A stretch of DNA of 64,000 nucleotides from Ctena decussata. Taxonomy: Eukaryota > Mollusca > Bivalvia > Lucinida > Lucinidae. Positions 12,601-20,985 of this stretch are shown here, piece by piece. Position numbers and translations under genes: made by a program. Location of the stretch: assembly GCA_963989385.1 (NCBI GenBank), contig OZ022498.1:102595298-102659297 (forward strand), written 5' to 3'. Every line of letters starts with the position of its first letter. Position 1 is the first letter of the stretch. The notes beneath the pieces were generated by a model, which saw nothing but the letters and a program-made list of their open reading frames with translations, did not search any database and was not told the DNA's origin.

Positions 12601-15600
12601 TATTGAATGACCTAGGGGTATTGCATTTTATCGAAGGAGGGCCAGAAGAGGAAAGGGAGTGGGAAGATGGGGTGTGGTTTATAACTGGAGCCAAAGTACT
12701 TTCAATGAAGAGTATAAATAGAGTTTAACCATGTAAGATCAATACCTGCACATTGTCATTGACAAAAGGCCTGAAATGCCCCAAGAACTATGATAACAAG
12801 AGCTTACAAACATATATAAACAACAATATCTGAGGATATTTATGCCTGAAATTTTGCAATTTTTGCAATATAACACTATTTTCAGAAAAGAGGGAGTAGA
12901 TGTTTATCCAATTGGGGCATTTATAATGCCCGACAAGTATCGGGACTAATAAGGCATAATGAGGTGTTTTAGACTAAACAAAACAATGTTGGCCTTGATC
13001 AGCCTGCATCTTAGAGACTAGTATATTGTTTTCTGTTCACTATTAAAAATTTATCAGACTGACAAAAAAATATCTTTTAGACTGACAAAAAATATGTATA
13101 TCATCTATTTCAAGAAATCTGAGCTGCTATTTGAATTCAAATAGTCATCTTAAATCATGCATAAATAACCCACCTACAACGTACTATGAATTATTGAAAA
13201 ACTTTCTGTTCTGCTGGCGGAAAAGCCTTCAGTTGGTACATGTACTTTGGTGATGGTTAGGGACAATTTGTAAAATCTGCAGAAAAATATGTTTTGAGAC
13301 CTCTAATCTGAACTGGTCCTGATGAGGGGTCAAAAAAGTAAGCAGTATCAGTAATTTCAAAATTATGTAAATTGTTATAGGTATGTCATTGCCTACATCT
13401 GTTCTGTATAGCATTGTCGTGGGGAGGACTTGTGGTCCGACTCATTTGTCAGTTGTCTTTGGCAATAAACTATGTTTAAACTAACACTGACAGACAATAC
13501 GTTTTCAAGAATATGCTACAGTTACCATCAAGTAATCTCTCATATCAAGAGTTAGAGCTCTAGATAAGAGGGAGTAGTCGGTGATATTTAGAGATAAATT
13601 TTGTTAATTCTGCATAAAAACATATGTTGTGAACCTTCGTCTGAACCATCTCGACAAGACGGTTCAGATGAGGGTTCACAACATATGGTTTCAATGAGAA
13701 ACAAGAAAAAAAATCATCCCTCAATTATCACCAAATACCCCTCTTATCTTAGCTCTGTAGACCATAGCTTACCCGTTCCATAATCAATTCTCGTTTCATT
13801 ACCCACTGACTCTATGAGGTAGACTGATAGCTCTTCACTGGCTTTCTTGTACTGCTCATCAAGGCTATCTTCTATCAACTGTTTAGCATTCTAAAAGATT
13901 CCATATTGGCTTAAAATACAGTCTCTTTACAAGATGCTAATGTTTTCTCATGAAATAAAGAAGAAACTAGACCTATAACATGTGCAACTTTACAATAACT
14001 TATGGTCCGAGATGTCATTGCAATTTTACAATAATGTATGTTCGAATCCCGGTCTGGCCACATACTTTCGTTTCTCCTTCCGCTGATTCAAGAAGGGCAG
14101 TTGTCAGTTACTGGCAAAAGTATGTGCACTTAGTACTGGTTAACCGCTTGACACTTAGGAGGTCTAAGCCTGCCCAGGAATAGTGTGGTTAGGTTAACTG
14201 ACCGTCCCGACATGACCTTAGTTGTTTACCGTGGACGTTAAGCATCAAATCAACCAACCAACCAACAATAATGTATGGTCCGAGATGTCATTCCGTCATA
14301 ATGACACCACAAATTAACTCTTAGCTATCATGCCTTCTATGTTAAAATTGTTCTATAATGTAGGAATCAAAATGGTTTATCAGGCATTAACATTTGCAAG
14401 ATCCCATGGGACCTTTCATAAACAACTACTTTACAGTAACTTTCACAAATAAAAAAGAGGCTAATTTATGCAGGGCAACAAACAGGAAGTCACAAAGTAT
14501 GTTTCTTTTTGGCATCTTTTGGAACAATGAACCAGAAAATTATGGATGGCCTATATTAGTATACTCATTCAGAGTAATGACTGTAACTGTCTGGTACAGT
14601 GTGTTACCTCTTTAAGTTTCCCAAACCAGTCCCTGAAGGCCTTATTGCCAAACCTCTGAGGCTGATCAACAGGAGGGAATTCTTCTACCCAGTTCTCCAT
14701 TGTGTCTAAGATCTTTAGTAGTTTATCTATTATCTGAAAAAGAAAACAATGTCCTATGGTTCCAGGTATATATAACACTGAGAATTAATTTTTACCTAAA
14801 TATTGATTCTTTAACGAAAAGTGCTTGTATGTTACAAACCTTATGTTGTATACATAAATGCATTTAAGAAACAACAAGTCTTATTTCTATTTGTGGGGAT
14901 CAAATTAGAGGATGTCTTAGCCAACCAGAAGTCCTTCAGTTACCTTAGCTGTAGCTCAAATCCAGTGTTGTTGTTGTTCTTGTTCATCAGCTATGGGCGA
15001 TTGTGCGATTTCATCACACTCATACATATACGAGGGGTGTTCGAAAAGATTTGCAAATGGCCTCACGACTTTGTCTAGGGACATGCTGGGTACAACTGCT
15101 ATGCATTTACTGAAAGCACTGCATTTTGTCTTTAAGATGATACCAAACACTATACAAATACACTTTTCCTTATTGAGTTACAACTCATTTTAATAGGTCC
15201 CTGTCATACCACTGGGCTAATTTTATATATAAAATCTTTTCAGTGTTACGCATTCAAGTCGAATATCCTTGTAAATACAAAAATCATTTTTGTCATTTGC
15301 TTGTCCATCATTTTCTACAATATCCATACTGAAGTTAGAAGCGTTGCAACTGTTATCGATTTAGTCCCTGCAAAGCAATGCGCAGTTCTAATGATGTTAC
15401 TGAGATTTACGTTAATGTCATTTTTGAAAGCTTGCAGACGCTTCGTTTTTGGTATTAACTTGAATTTATTGACAGGTTTTCGTTGACCCATGTAAATGGT
15501 CTTGCTGACAAGATTTTGAATGCTAATACACTTGTTTTCATTAAAAAATCACTAAATTTTGGTAGAAATGGTGAAATTGCCACAACATAAAGTACGCATA

Positions 15601-18600
15601 ATCCGTATTTCTGGGTCAGTAGGGAACCTATATCAAAAATAATTTCCGCGATATTTACAGGACAACATTGTCTGAGCATTGTCTTTAATGAACAAAGGTA
15701 AAGAAAAATCAAAGACTGCTGATATAAAAATTACGGCCTACTAAAGTAAAATTCTGCAGTGTCTTTAGGGTATACCTCTTTCAAAGAAGTTAAAAATGCG
15801 CCCTTTTTGAAAAAATGCACCATGTTTTCAACCTTCTCAACGCCTATCATAATTTTATGTGTTTCTGCAATCAGAAGTTCTGTCTGTATGGTGGTTACCG
15901 AGAAATTACGTCATATGCAAAACTTTTCGAACGCCCCTCGTACTTAGGGCTCCAGCTCAAAACATCAATGAATCAAACTGGTGGGACAGAGCTGCCTTTA
16001 CACAAGAGTATTCTGTTCAGGGTCTGCACTTGTACCACTCCAGCATCAATAGGTAAACTCAACTAGGCAAAATCTTATGATTACAGCAATTAGATGATAC
16101 AGAGTAAAACTATATACAGCAGTGTAAGTGGTGCATTTCCCCTATATACATGAATGGTTTGATGAGGTTTCCAAAATCATTCTCTGAGGGCCTTACTGCA
16201 AAACTCTCCAGTCTATCCAAAATCTCCAAAGTTTCACAGGCAATACAATATTTTTTACAAAATTCCAGGTAAGGCAAAACTCAGAAAGAAAGTTTAGTTT
16301 ACTGTATTTAATTAGGGAATAACTGTATTTTATGGTCGGAAATTTCGTTTTACGGCGACACGCCAGCGGAGCCGTAAAACGGAATTTGCGACCATAAAAC
16401 CGACGATTTACCTCCCCAAATGATAATTTTAATATAGTTATCCCTATTCTAATGCACATTTTCACCTTTCAAAGAGTACTTCTTTGCACCCATAGCAAGC
16501 GCTTTCAGCTGCGTAAAACCAAATATCAGCCAATGAGAAGCGACGTTTTAAAATGACGTCGGGTTTGCGACAGTATATCGTAGAATATACTGTCGCAAAT
16601 TTTTGACGTTATCCAATCAGACGTCGCGTTATATACATAAGTGCATTAGAATTTTGTTTCTCTGCTTCAAATCTTGGCATCTTATTACAGCTATTTTAAT
16701 AGACCCTACTTCTATGAGTCCATACAAACTTTTTTCAAAGAGAAATAAAAGAAATATGAAAAGTCAAAACTTTTAGTTGCAAGATTTTTTTCACCTGCAG
16801 CTCTATCTAGCACTGAAATGTTAAATCTGATTCTATTAAACATAGTGCAAAGGTCTAGAAGAGTATGTTTTCAGGATAATAATGAATTTAACCTTGTCCC
16901 CATTGCATTAACATTAAAATTTTTTACTTTATCTCCATACAAACATATTTCTGAAAAAAGAAAAGGAAGTTTTTTTTAAACTTGTCTGTGGAAATACTAT
17001 GCCCGACTTGTCCTACTTGTCCTGTTTTACCAATGAGAATTGAGAAATTTCAGTTTACTTGCCCTGAGACAAGTATTCAAAGTGACATCATTGGAAGTAT
17101 TTCAGGTTAATTCTGAGCTATTTTTCATATTATCTCATGAAAACATATGTTGTGGGTTCCTGTTAGAATTGCTTCAATAAGGCAATTCTAACAGGTGCCC
17201 ACAACATATGTTTTAATTTGAAACTTTGTGACAATCAGCCAAAATCTGTCAAGTTCAATCTTTTCTAAGTTCATTATCTATTATTCATTCCTTATTTCAA
17301 GTGTACCCTTTTTCTGGGCAAGTAAATATTTGTTTGGGCAAGTTATAAATTTTGTCTATTTACTTGTCCATGGACAAGTAGAAAATTTTTGTTATTTCCA
17401 CAGCCCTGACTAATGTACAGTAAAACAATCACCTCTGAGACAGGATAGTCCCCTGATATTTTTTTACCCTTCACTGCATCATTCATTGCCATTATAAATC
17501 CCATCAAATCTTTGTAGGCCTGAAATAGAAACAAAACAGTAGACACAACAGCGCTCTAGATAAGAGGGGTATTTGATGATAATTGAGGGACAATTTTTTT
17601 ATTTCTCAGTGAAACCATATGTTGTGACCCCTCATCTGAACCGTCTCATCGAGACGGTTCAGATGAGGGGTCACAACATATGTTTTTAAACGGAATTAAC
17701 AAAATTATCCCTAATTATCACTAAATACTCCCTCTTATCAAGAGCACTGAATACAACATTATATTCAATTTTTTTGTTTCTCCGTTCCAACAATGTGCCC
17801 AGCAGGCACAAGATGTCAAAAAGATGTTGTACCAAAGTTGATGTGATGCAGTGAAGTCGTATTGATGCCAGTGCAATGTCATATGTCTGCAGGGTGGTAA
17901 ATGACTTAAGATGAATAGCTATACTTTCAAATTAATGCAAACCTGCCATTTCATTTCTGCCTACCCTCTTAATGGGGCTCAAGTTTTAAAGGAAGGTGTT
18001 TGCTACTTGAAATAAAGTCTTTTTTTTTTTCAGAGAAGACCCCATTTGGAGATTACTTCCAAGAAGAAGTCAAGAAAGCTGTCTACCTTTGTAAAATGGG
18101 GTCTTATCGTCAACGAAATATGACATTTTTCCAAAAAGCAGCTCTGAATTTCTTTTCAAATGTCTAATGAGAATCCCAATTTCCTGTTTGTGGATATGTT
18201 AAGCCCAACGTTTACATGGAAAAGCTCATACAATCCCTCCTTCCAGTCTGGGATCTGACAGTCCCAACTGACCTCTGACTTTTCCCAGGCTTGAATACCA
18301 TCTGGGCTTGCAAGAATTGCATCCTTCTGTGGTATCAGAAATTCATGAGTCTCAAAGTCTATACTCATGGAATGTGGTTTCCCATCTTCTGTGTCTGAAA
18401 AATAAAATACATAGAATACATTTTCTAACAAATTCAGCCATAACCCTTAAACTTTTTATCAAACGCGGGTTATTGAATGGTTCTCTGTGCCTGTATATAG
18501 TATATTTATCATTTAAGTGAGTACAAGTGTGTTATCAAAAAACTCGGCAAAGGATATTTTCAGTCTAAAGAAATTATTTTCTGTTATCAAAAGTGCCACT

Positions 18601-20246
18601 TACACTCGTTCGATGGAGGTGAAAACCTTGGACTTTTTTATTACAACATTACTAATTTTCAGTGTGAATATCTCGCAATATAAATCTGATTATGGAAACA
18701 ATCCTTTGGATTATTTGAAGTATGTATTTAATTACTTTCTATCTATCTATCTCTTGATACTGAGACGATCATTTTCTGATCACTACTTCAGGTGTGGTGG
18801 GTGGCTAAATTTACAATTTAGCTCAAGGGAAAAACAAACTATTGGGGTGGGCCATTAAAACTATTTACAAGAAGCAGATCAGAGGCATGCTAAAACACAT
18901 GCCTCGGGACTGATTATCTAAACAAGGCCTTAATAAGGGCCTTAAAATCCTCAGCAGTTTTGGCAAAACCGCCAAAGTTGAAAGACTATTCCACACAAGA
19001 ATAGTCCTGGGGAAAAATGATTTTTTCAGGGCATCACTATATGCAAGGTATCTAGTGTATTGTGAGTCATGGGATGCCCAAGTCCTTCTCAACTTTGGTG
19101 CTGGGGTCAAGTTCTTATTCTTCTCAAGGGACACAGTACCAGAATGAATCTAGTGAAAGAATCATTTTTTGAATATACTGCATTTTTCTGTAAATTTTAA
19201 TGATGATTTTTTTTAGATTTTCCTCCTCAACATTGTTAAATCATGCAACATTTGTCAGAGCATAATATCCTCGTTGAATCTCAACATGGTTTCCGAAGCG
19301 GTAGGTCCTGCGAGACCCAACTGAGTCCGGTAGAGGGAAGATGAGAACAAGATCCCACCCCTTTCAGTATCACCGTCCAGTTGCTTATTCTGACGGTTTG
19401 AAACAATCCTTCTTCCCAAGGTCGATTGCAACTTGGAATGGGCTTACAACTGAAGCTGTCTCTGTGGAGACAGTTGAGGAGTTTAATTCCAAAATAGTGT
19501 AAACCTCGGGTTGGGCAGGGATAGAGCATGTAATGCCTTTTTTTTTTTTTTTTTTTTGAAACTTATGCGCCACACCCCGCGCCTGCCATCATGGTCAGTT
19601 ACTGACCGAGTGCAGTTTTGAGAGAAAAAAAAAGAAAGAAAGAAAATCCATCAGGAAAAAGACTGAGAAAGTCACCTCCACTAAAAGCAAAGATTGCTGC
19701 TGATACGTCATGCCGACTTCATGAATATCTTCTCAGAGGATACAGTGAGAAATATACTCAGAATCAGAATCAAAATTGTTTACTGGTGATACGTCCAAGG
19801 ACAATCATTCACCAGGACAACTGAGACCCGCTACAACCGAATAGGGCTTAAGTCTGAGAGCTCTACAACCAACCAACAGAATCAGAAACAGAATTGTTTA
19901 CTGGTGATACGTCCAAGGACAATCATTCACCAACCAACCAAGCTAGTCAAGTTCATGATGTTGAAAGAAGGTCACATTTTGTTTGCCAGCTAAAATGACA
20001 CAAATCGGTGTTTCAATACTTTGTAAGTGACAGACAATGTTGCCAGTCTTACGCCGACAACTGGTAACCACCGATGACTCTATCTGTAAAGGTGAAATTC
20101 ATTCATATTTTGAGAGTAAGAATTCGACAGCCGTGAAAAAAGATATATTTGCGACATGTACACTTTAAATAGTAAATAATACTCCAAATTATACCGTTCT
20201 CATTCTTTTCAGGGTCGGTTTCTTTGGGTTTGCATTCTTCAGCCAT
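538..20246 (-). CDS. PTPA: PTPA, serine/threonine-protein phosphatase 2A activator (partial; last exon outside window)
   Basis: PTPA is a conserved eukaryotic PP2A chaperone. It binds the PP2A A/C core and activates the catalytic subunit in an ATP-dependent way, and peptidyl-prolyl isomerase activity is described for the family. Nine coding exons on the minus strand were assembled by matching translations to the known family order: 20195-20246, 18273-18394, 17433-17519, 14608-14733, 13773-13890, 12118-12217, 9230-9354, 3312-3412 and 538-645. Every junction has GT/AG ends and phases that join correctly. The nine exons encode 313 residues; family members are usually about 320-360. The hallmark [14 protein letters not shown] lies at residues 216-229, and [14 protein letters not shown] and [16 protein letters not shown] are also present. 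The exon for the extreme C-terminus is not found in 1-537, so the gene continues off the left edge. No frameshift or stop is seen; the gene looks functional. Identification was by recognition, not a database search. Confidence 0.95.
1050..1575. promoter_or_regulatory. Four inverted ERR/FTZ-F1-type motifs (TCAAGGTCA palindromes)
   Basis: TGACCTTGATGTCAAGGTCA occurs at 1050-1069 and 1229-1248, with a one-base variant at 1392-1411 and the form with an AG spacer at 1556-1575. Each is a palindrome of TCAAGGTCA, the monomer site known for estrogen-related receptors and NR5A/FTZ-F1 receptors. Motif presence is direct; any receptor binding is inference. Confidence 0.5.
1722..1767. repeat. C-rich simple tract
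   Basis: Nearly pure C runs interrupted by A and T. A shorter similar tract follows at about 1931-1960 in the next repeat unit. Confidence 0.9.
2331..2570. mobile_element. P2-family MITE (CCAACAAAGTG ends)
   Basis: About 240 bp with inverted ends GACAAAACCAACAAAGTGG / CCACTTTTGTTGGTTTTATC and an internal mirror of CAGATCAG..CTGATC..AAGACTCTGATCAG words. Related copies lie at 3912-4142, 53871-54116 and 57893-58134, with a diverged one near 51355-51512. No coding potential. Confidence 0.8.
2968..2982. promoter_or_regulatory. Perfect ERE-like palindrome in PTPA intron 8
   Basis: AGGTCAAAATGACCT is an exact AGGTCA-n3-TGACCT inverted repeat, the consensus estrogen-receptor-type element. Only the sequence match is observed; function is not. 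Confidence 0.35.
3203..3276 (-). other. Degenerate tRNA-like sequence
   Basis: The minus strand has an A-box-like GGTCAGGTGGTTAGAGTGC, an anticodon-arm-like CTAGGCTTCAGTCTAGG and a weak T-arm. It is probably an old SINE head or tRNA pseudogene; not a functional tRNA. Confidence 0.3.
3312..3412 (-). CDS. PTPA: PTPA coding exon 8
   Basis: Two bases plus 33 codons: [20 protein letters not shown] followed by [13 protein letters not shown], equivalent to the family's HPYL.P..F.....KDYMFL.CI.FI. The acceptor is CTGTTCAG and the donor CAG|GTAAGA. The 3' splice site has a P1 MITE end 35 bases upstream (3449). Confidence 0.93.
3449..3648. mobile_element. P1-family foldback MITE
   Basis: The ends CAGAGCTCCAGATAAG / CTTATCTGGACCC are inverted, and the centre is a hairpin with TGTGACCCCTCATCAGAACC facing GGTTCTAATGAGGGGTCACA. 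The CAGnGCTC ends are hAT-like, but no clean 8-bp target duplication was confirmed. Family copies: 10546-11832 (split), 13553-13757, 17549-17749, 35289-35480 and 43837-44028. Confidence 0.8.
3779..3820. repeat. Short hairpin, mini-MITE
   Basis: ATCAGACTGCTCCTT pairs with AAGGAGCAGTCTGAT around a short loop. The same arm words occur near 57740-57760. Confidence 0.6.
3912..4142. mobile_element. P2-family MITE, second copy
   Basis: Ends GACAAAAACCAACAAAGT and ACTTTGTAAGTTTTGTCAC, same internal layout as 2331-2570, moderately diverged. Confidence 0.75.
4255..4401 (-). pseudogene. RTE-like LINE 3'-end fragment
   Basis: The minus strand encodes [24 protein letters not shown], matching the end of the larger LINE at 46740-49110. 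Only about 145 bp remain, consistent with severe 5' truncation on insertion. Confidence 0.8.
4871..5470. mobile_element. 600-bp non-autonomous TIR element nested in tandem repeats
   Basis: CTCTGTGAAAACCGGGCTTA begins a perfect 27-bp inverted repeat (4879-4905 against 5436-5462), extended to about 35 bp by GAGCC/GGCTC. Neighbouring repeat units show the empty site TATATATTTAGTTTAAG, so ATTT is the duplicated target (4 bp). No coding sequence. Confidence 0.85.
6411..6563. mobile_element. Short TIR element with AGCTCGCCTGA ends
   Basis: TAGCTCGCCTGA at the left and TTCAGGCAAGCTA at the right enclose about 150 bp with GCCGCCGCC and GACGCC words. The ends match the inner ends of the 825-2214 element, so this may be a deleted relative. 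Confidence 0.6.
6577..7520. mobile_element. Pearl-like element with ~147-bp tandem repeats
   Basis: GCTATTTTTAGTAAC with a following GGCCATCTTGGAT recurs at about 6826, 6971 and 7269 (spacings 145 and ~298). The array ends in a GACGGACGGACG tract and CACCTTGCTAAAGCAGGTGCG. Long reading frames here (such as an SVRPSV-type translation) come from the microsatellite and are not genes. The left boundary is uncertain. Confidence 0.65.
7145..7159. promoter_or_regulatory. Perfect ERE-like palindrome inside the tandem-repeat element
   Basis: AGGTCACTGTGACCT is an exact AGGTCA-n3-TGACCT inverted repeat, lying in PTPA intron 7. Sequence match only. Confidence 0.35.
7591..7829. mobile_element. hAT-like foldback MITE
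   Basis: Ends CAGGGGGGTAATACC / GGGATTACCCCTG, with arms of about 75 bp sharing CCTGTG, GACCGAGTC and GTTGACCGAGA words. The flanks TTATGTG and TGATGTG are near-identical and could be an eroded 7-8 bp target duplication. Confidence 0.7.
8036..8107 (-). other. Degenerate tRNA-like sequence
   Basis: The minus strand has TGGTAGCTCTGTGGGTTAAG (A-box-like) and AGATTCAAATCC (B-box-like), with a loose anticodon arm. Likely a SINE or tRNA relic. Confidence 0.35.
9230..9354 (-). CDS. PTPA: PTPA coding exon 7 (signature exon)
   Basis: After one base completing Arg, it encodes [40 protein letters not shown] and I, plus one base. [23 protein letters not shown] is the strongest PTPA family signature; in solved structures this area lines the substrate and nucleotide-binding cleft. 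The acceptor is TATTTCAG and the donor ATAG|GTAAAT. Confidence 0.97.
9453..9526. repeat. 74-bp hairpin MITE upstream of PTPA exon 7
   Basis: CATCTCACCTATAAT..GAGAGGAGCAT faces ATGCTCCTCTC..ATTATAAGTGAGATG. It lies about 100 bases upstream of the exon 7 acceptor. Confidence 0.7.
9573..9848 (+). mobile_element. tRNA-derived SINE, full length
   Basis: It has a tRNA-like head (GGGTAGCCCAATTGGTAGGG A box, anticodon-arm CTGAC-TCATAA-GTCAG, GGTTCGAATCC B box), then a ~180-bp body and a CAAC-repeat tail. An exact 11-bp duplication CCAACTATTGT flanks it at 9562-9572 and 9849-9859. The loop carries CAT but has only six bases between the 5-bp stems, so this is a SINE head and not a working Met tRNA. 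It lies in PTPA intron 6. Confidence 0.93.
10546..11832. mobile_element. P1 MITE split by a nested insertion
   Basis: The left part (10546 to ~10701: CAGTGCTCCAGATAAGAG.. and the GACGGTTCTAATGAGGGGTC hairpin) and the right part (~11783-11832: ..CCCCTTCTTATCTGGAGCTC TG) are the two sides of one MITE, separated by a later tandem-repeat element. Confidence 0.8.
10702..11782. mobile_element. Tandem-repeat element nested in a P1 MITE
   Basis: Near-terminal GCATAATACGCCCGTTT and AAAACGGGCGTATA are inverted. Inside are units of about 160-170 bp (CAACCATT at about 11270, 11442 and 11599; AAGTTTCATCAAGATAT; CAAACGGTTA), then a GGACGGAC/AGAC tract at the right end. No gene. Confidence 0.7.
12118..12217 (-). 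CDS. PTPA: PTPA coding exon 6
   Basis: The exon starts with GT (second and third bases of the Gly codon of GTGHE). It encodes [18 protein letters not shown] and then [13 protein letters not shown], and ends AG, completed as Arg by exon 7. It matches the family's GHExxFxxFLxCLxKlG helix region. The acceptor is TTTTGTAG and the donor AAG|GTACTC. Confidence 0.95.
13553..13757. mobile_element. P1-family MITE next to PTPA exon 5
   Basis: Ends TAGAGCTCTAGATAAGAGGG and CCCCTCTTATCTTAGCTCTG, central hairpin GAACCATCTCGACAAGACGG. One end is about 15 bases inside intron 5 from the exon 5 donor. Confidence 0.85.
13773..13890 (-). CDS. PTPA: PTPA coding exon 5
   Basis: 39 codons plus one base, missing from a simple ORF scan. 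It reads [20 protein letters not shown] and then [18 protein letters not shown] across the junction, equivalent to the family's [19 protein letters not shown]. The acceptor is TCTTTTAG and the donor ACGG|GTAAGC. A P1 MITE starts about 15 bases inside the following intron. Confidence 0.95.
14041..14264 (+). mobile_element. 5'-truncated copy of the same SINE
   Basis: It begins within the B box (TTCGAATCCCGGTCTGGCC) and is otherwise nearly identical to 9573-9848, ending in CAACCAACCAAC. A 13-bp duplication ACAATAATGTATG flanks it (14028-14040 and 14265-14277). PTPA intron 4. Confidence 0.93.
14608..14733 (-). CDS. PTPA: PTPA coding exon 4
   Basis: 42 codons in phase 0, from [19 protein letters not shown] through [18 protein letters not shown] to KLKE. 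This is one of the most conserved PTPA blocks (family: PPVDQPxRFGNKAyRxW). The acceptor is CTTTTTCAG and the donor GAG|GTAACA. Confidence 0.96.
15031..15940. mobile_element. Mariner-like element (non-autonomous), TA target
   Basis: The ends CGAGGGGTGTTCGAAAAG and CTTTTCGAACGCCCCTCG form a ~29-bp inverted repeat flanked by TA on both sides, as for Tc1/mariner. The 910-bp interior has no transposase reading frame that I recognise. PTPA intron 3. Confidence 0.8.
16311..16652 (+). mobile_element. P3-family composite foldback element (copy 1)
   Basis: Two adjacent palindromes: the first with GGTTTTATGGTCGCAAAT-type arms around GGCGACACGCCAGCGGAGCC, the second (TGCGACAGTATATCG against CGATATACTGTCGCA-like) bounded by ATTCTAATGCAC / GTGCATTAGAAT. 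The left arm is shortened compared with copies at 28814-29188 and 56561-56940. Confidence 0.8.
16984..17410. mobile_element. Foldback element ending 22 bases from PTPA exon 3, with nested hairpin
   Basis: Left GTCTGTGGAAATAC with ACTTGTCC words mirrors right GTTATTTCCACAGCCCTGAC with TACTTGTCCATGGA. A separate hairpin (17137-17213, AAAACATATGTTGTGGG facing CCCACAACATATGTTTT), related to the P1 centre, sits inside. Confidence 0.65.
17433..17519 (-). CDS. PTPA: PTPA coding exon 3
   Basis: 29 codons, phase 0 at both ends, beginning [20 protein letters not shown] and ending YPVSE. The acceptor is TATTTCAG and the donor GAG|GTGATT. The exon is wedged between two transposable elements: a foldback ends 22 bases into the downstream intron (17410), and a MITE begins 28 bases upstream of the acceptor (17549). 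Confidence 0.93.
17549..17749. mobile_element. P1-family MITE, best-preserved copy
   Basis: Ends CAGCGCTCTAGATAAGAGGG and CTCTTATCAAGAGCACTG. The long central hairpin has CATATGTTGTGACCCCTCAT facing ATGAGGGGTCACAACATATG. It lies 28 bases upstream of the exon 3 acceptor, so the branch-point region of intron 2 is probably affected or supplied by it. Confidence 0.88.
17797..17890. repeat. CCCAGCAGGCAC repeat, one-sided
   Basis: CCCAGCAGGCACAAGATGTC followed by GATGTTGTACC and GATGTGATGC words. It matches one arm of the complete palindrome at 29938-30026. Confidence 0.55.
18035..18105. repeat. Short inverted repeat
   Basis: GAAGACCCCATTT and AAAATGGGGTCTTA face each other across about 45 bases in PTPA intron 1, close to the exon 2 donor. 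Confidence 0.5.
18273..18394 (-). CDS. PTPA: PTPA coding exon 2
   Basis: The acceptor TTTTTCAG precedes 18394. The exon encodes two bases plus 40 codons, including [11 protein letters not shown], matching the family's F-[IL]-I-P-[KQ]-K start of the core fold. It ends AWEKSE before the donor GAG|GTCAGT, phase 0. Confidence 0.9.
18865..19134 (-). pseudogene. Non-LTR retrotransposon C-terminal fragment
   Basis: The minus strand encodes [20 protein letters not shown] followed by ILVWNSL. The SFFPRTI..WN.L motif is typical of the extreme C-terminus of CR1/L2/Jockey-group LINE polymerases. It is a short, truncated remnant in PTPA intron 1. Confidence 0.65.
19196..19520 (+). pseudogene. LINE RT fragment fused to a C-terminal fragment
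   Basis: [20 protein letters not shown] then GRSCETQL is a reverse-transcriptase block (HNIL..xQHGFR.gRSCETQL). Immediately downstream in another frame is [20 protein letters not shown], the C-terminal end, so most of the polymerase between them is deleted. It lies in opposite orientation to the piece at 18865-19134. Confidence 0.7.
19755..19935. repeat. SINE-tail-like sequence with ~50-bp direct repeat
   Basis: TGTTTACTGGTGATACGTCC and following CAAGGACAATCATTCACCA occur twice (about 19768 and 19886). Between them is GGCTTAAGTCTGAGAGCTCT with ACAACCAACCAAC, a CAAC-type SINE tail. Possibly a SINE end bounded by a long duplication. Confidence 0.5.
20195..20246 (-). CDS. PTPA: PTPA coding exon 1 (start codon)
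   Basis: ATG at 20246-20244 opens [17 protein letters not shown] plus one base, then the donor G|GTATAA at 20194. The single trailing base joins AC of exon 2 to make Asp. The human protein also begins with MAE followed by a poorly conserved acidic/polar stretch. Start and donor are inferred from phase and family comparison. Confidence 0.75.
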
Positions 20247-20354
20247 GATCAGAACTGGCATACAGACGCTTGATTAATAAGCGCTCCAAAAACGTGACTA
20301 TAGTTTCGTTCGATTAACTCTTAGAAATCGGTGTTGCTAAACACCCATGATACG
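20247..20354 (-). promoter_or_regulatory. Remaining PTPA 5' flank
   Basis: 108 bases between the PTPA ATG and the target duplication of a 4.49-kb element. If transcription starts within this stretch the 5' UTR is intact; otherwise the promoter has been pushed 4.5 kb upstream. No clear TATA box is seen. Confidence 0.4.
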
Positions 20355-20879
20355 GGTCAGTGTAATCCTTGGACCAAATCACTTGGACCATTGGACCTTG
20401 GACTGGTCCAACTCGGACTGCACTGGTGTAATCCTTGGACCAGTTACCTGTTGGACCAAATTTTCATAGAGGTAGTTTGAATGGTTAAATAAACACTGAT
20501 AGTTAGATGTAAGTGTCATTGCAAAACAATAATTACCAGTCAAACCATTCAAAGAATTTGAATTCTAAAATTAATTTTAAAACTTTGATTTGATTTAGTA
20601 AATAGTGATACTAAAAAATCCAGCTGTCTTTCCCATTAAGAAAAAACAAATCTTTTCAAAAAAGAAAAAAAAAATATTTTATCCAAACTATCATTTTACT
20701 GATGCGTATAACATTTCCTTTTCCTTTTTATTATTTTATTTTTCTTTTGATTTATTTTTATTTTTGCCTTCAGCTGCACATAACATTACTGGCAGTGGAA
20801 ATGAATACTTTGACTTGAACCTGTCAAATTTTATACAGATCAGTTTTCAATTTTTTACATGTGATAATTTTAGAAAAGT

Positions 20880-20985
20880 GGATGTCTTTGTCAGTCTTTC
20901 CCTTTGGTGTTGGGGATGGGGTTTGGGGTCTGGTTCAGTCGGTTCCTGGGGTGTAGTTACTCTTTAAATTTGCAGAAACGCCTGT
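20880..20985 (+). repeat. Fragment of the repeat found in the 37.5-38.2 kb arm
   Basis: GATGTCTTTGTCAGTCTTTC, GGGGATGGGGTTTGGGGTC and CAGTTCCTG-like words match 38090-38175 with moderate divergence. Confidence 0.6.

Noticed and set aside
15301..15712. A mariner transposase in the 15031-15940 element
   Set aside because: Frames on both strands lack a helix-turn-helix start or D,D(34)D spacing that I can recognise; treated as non-autonomous.
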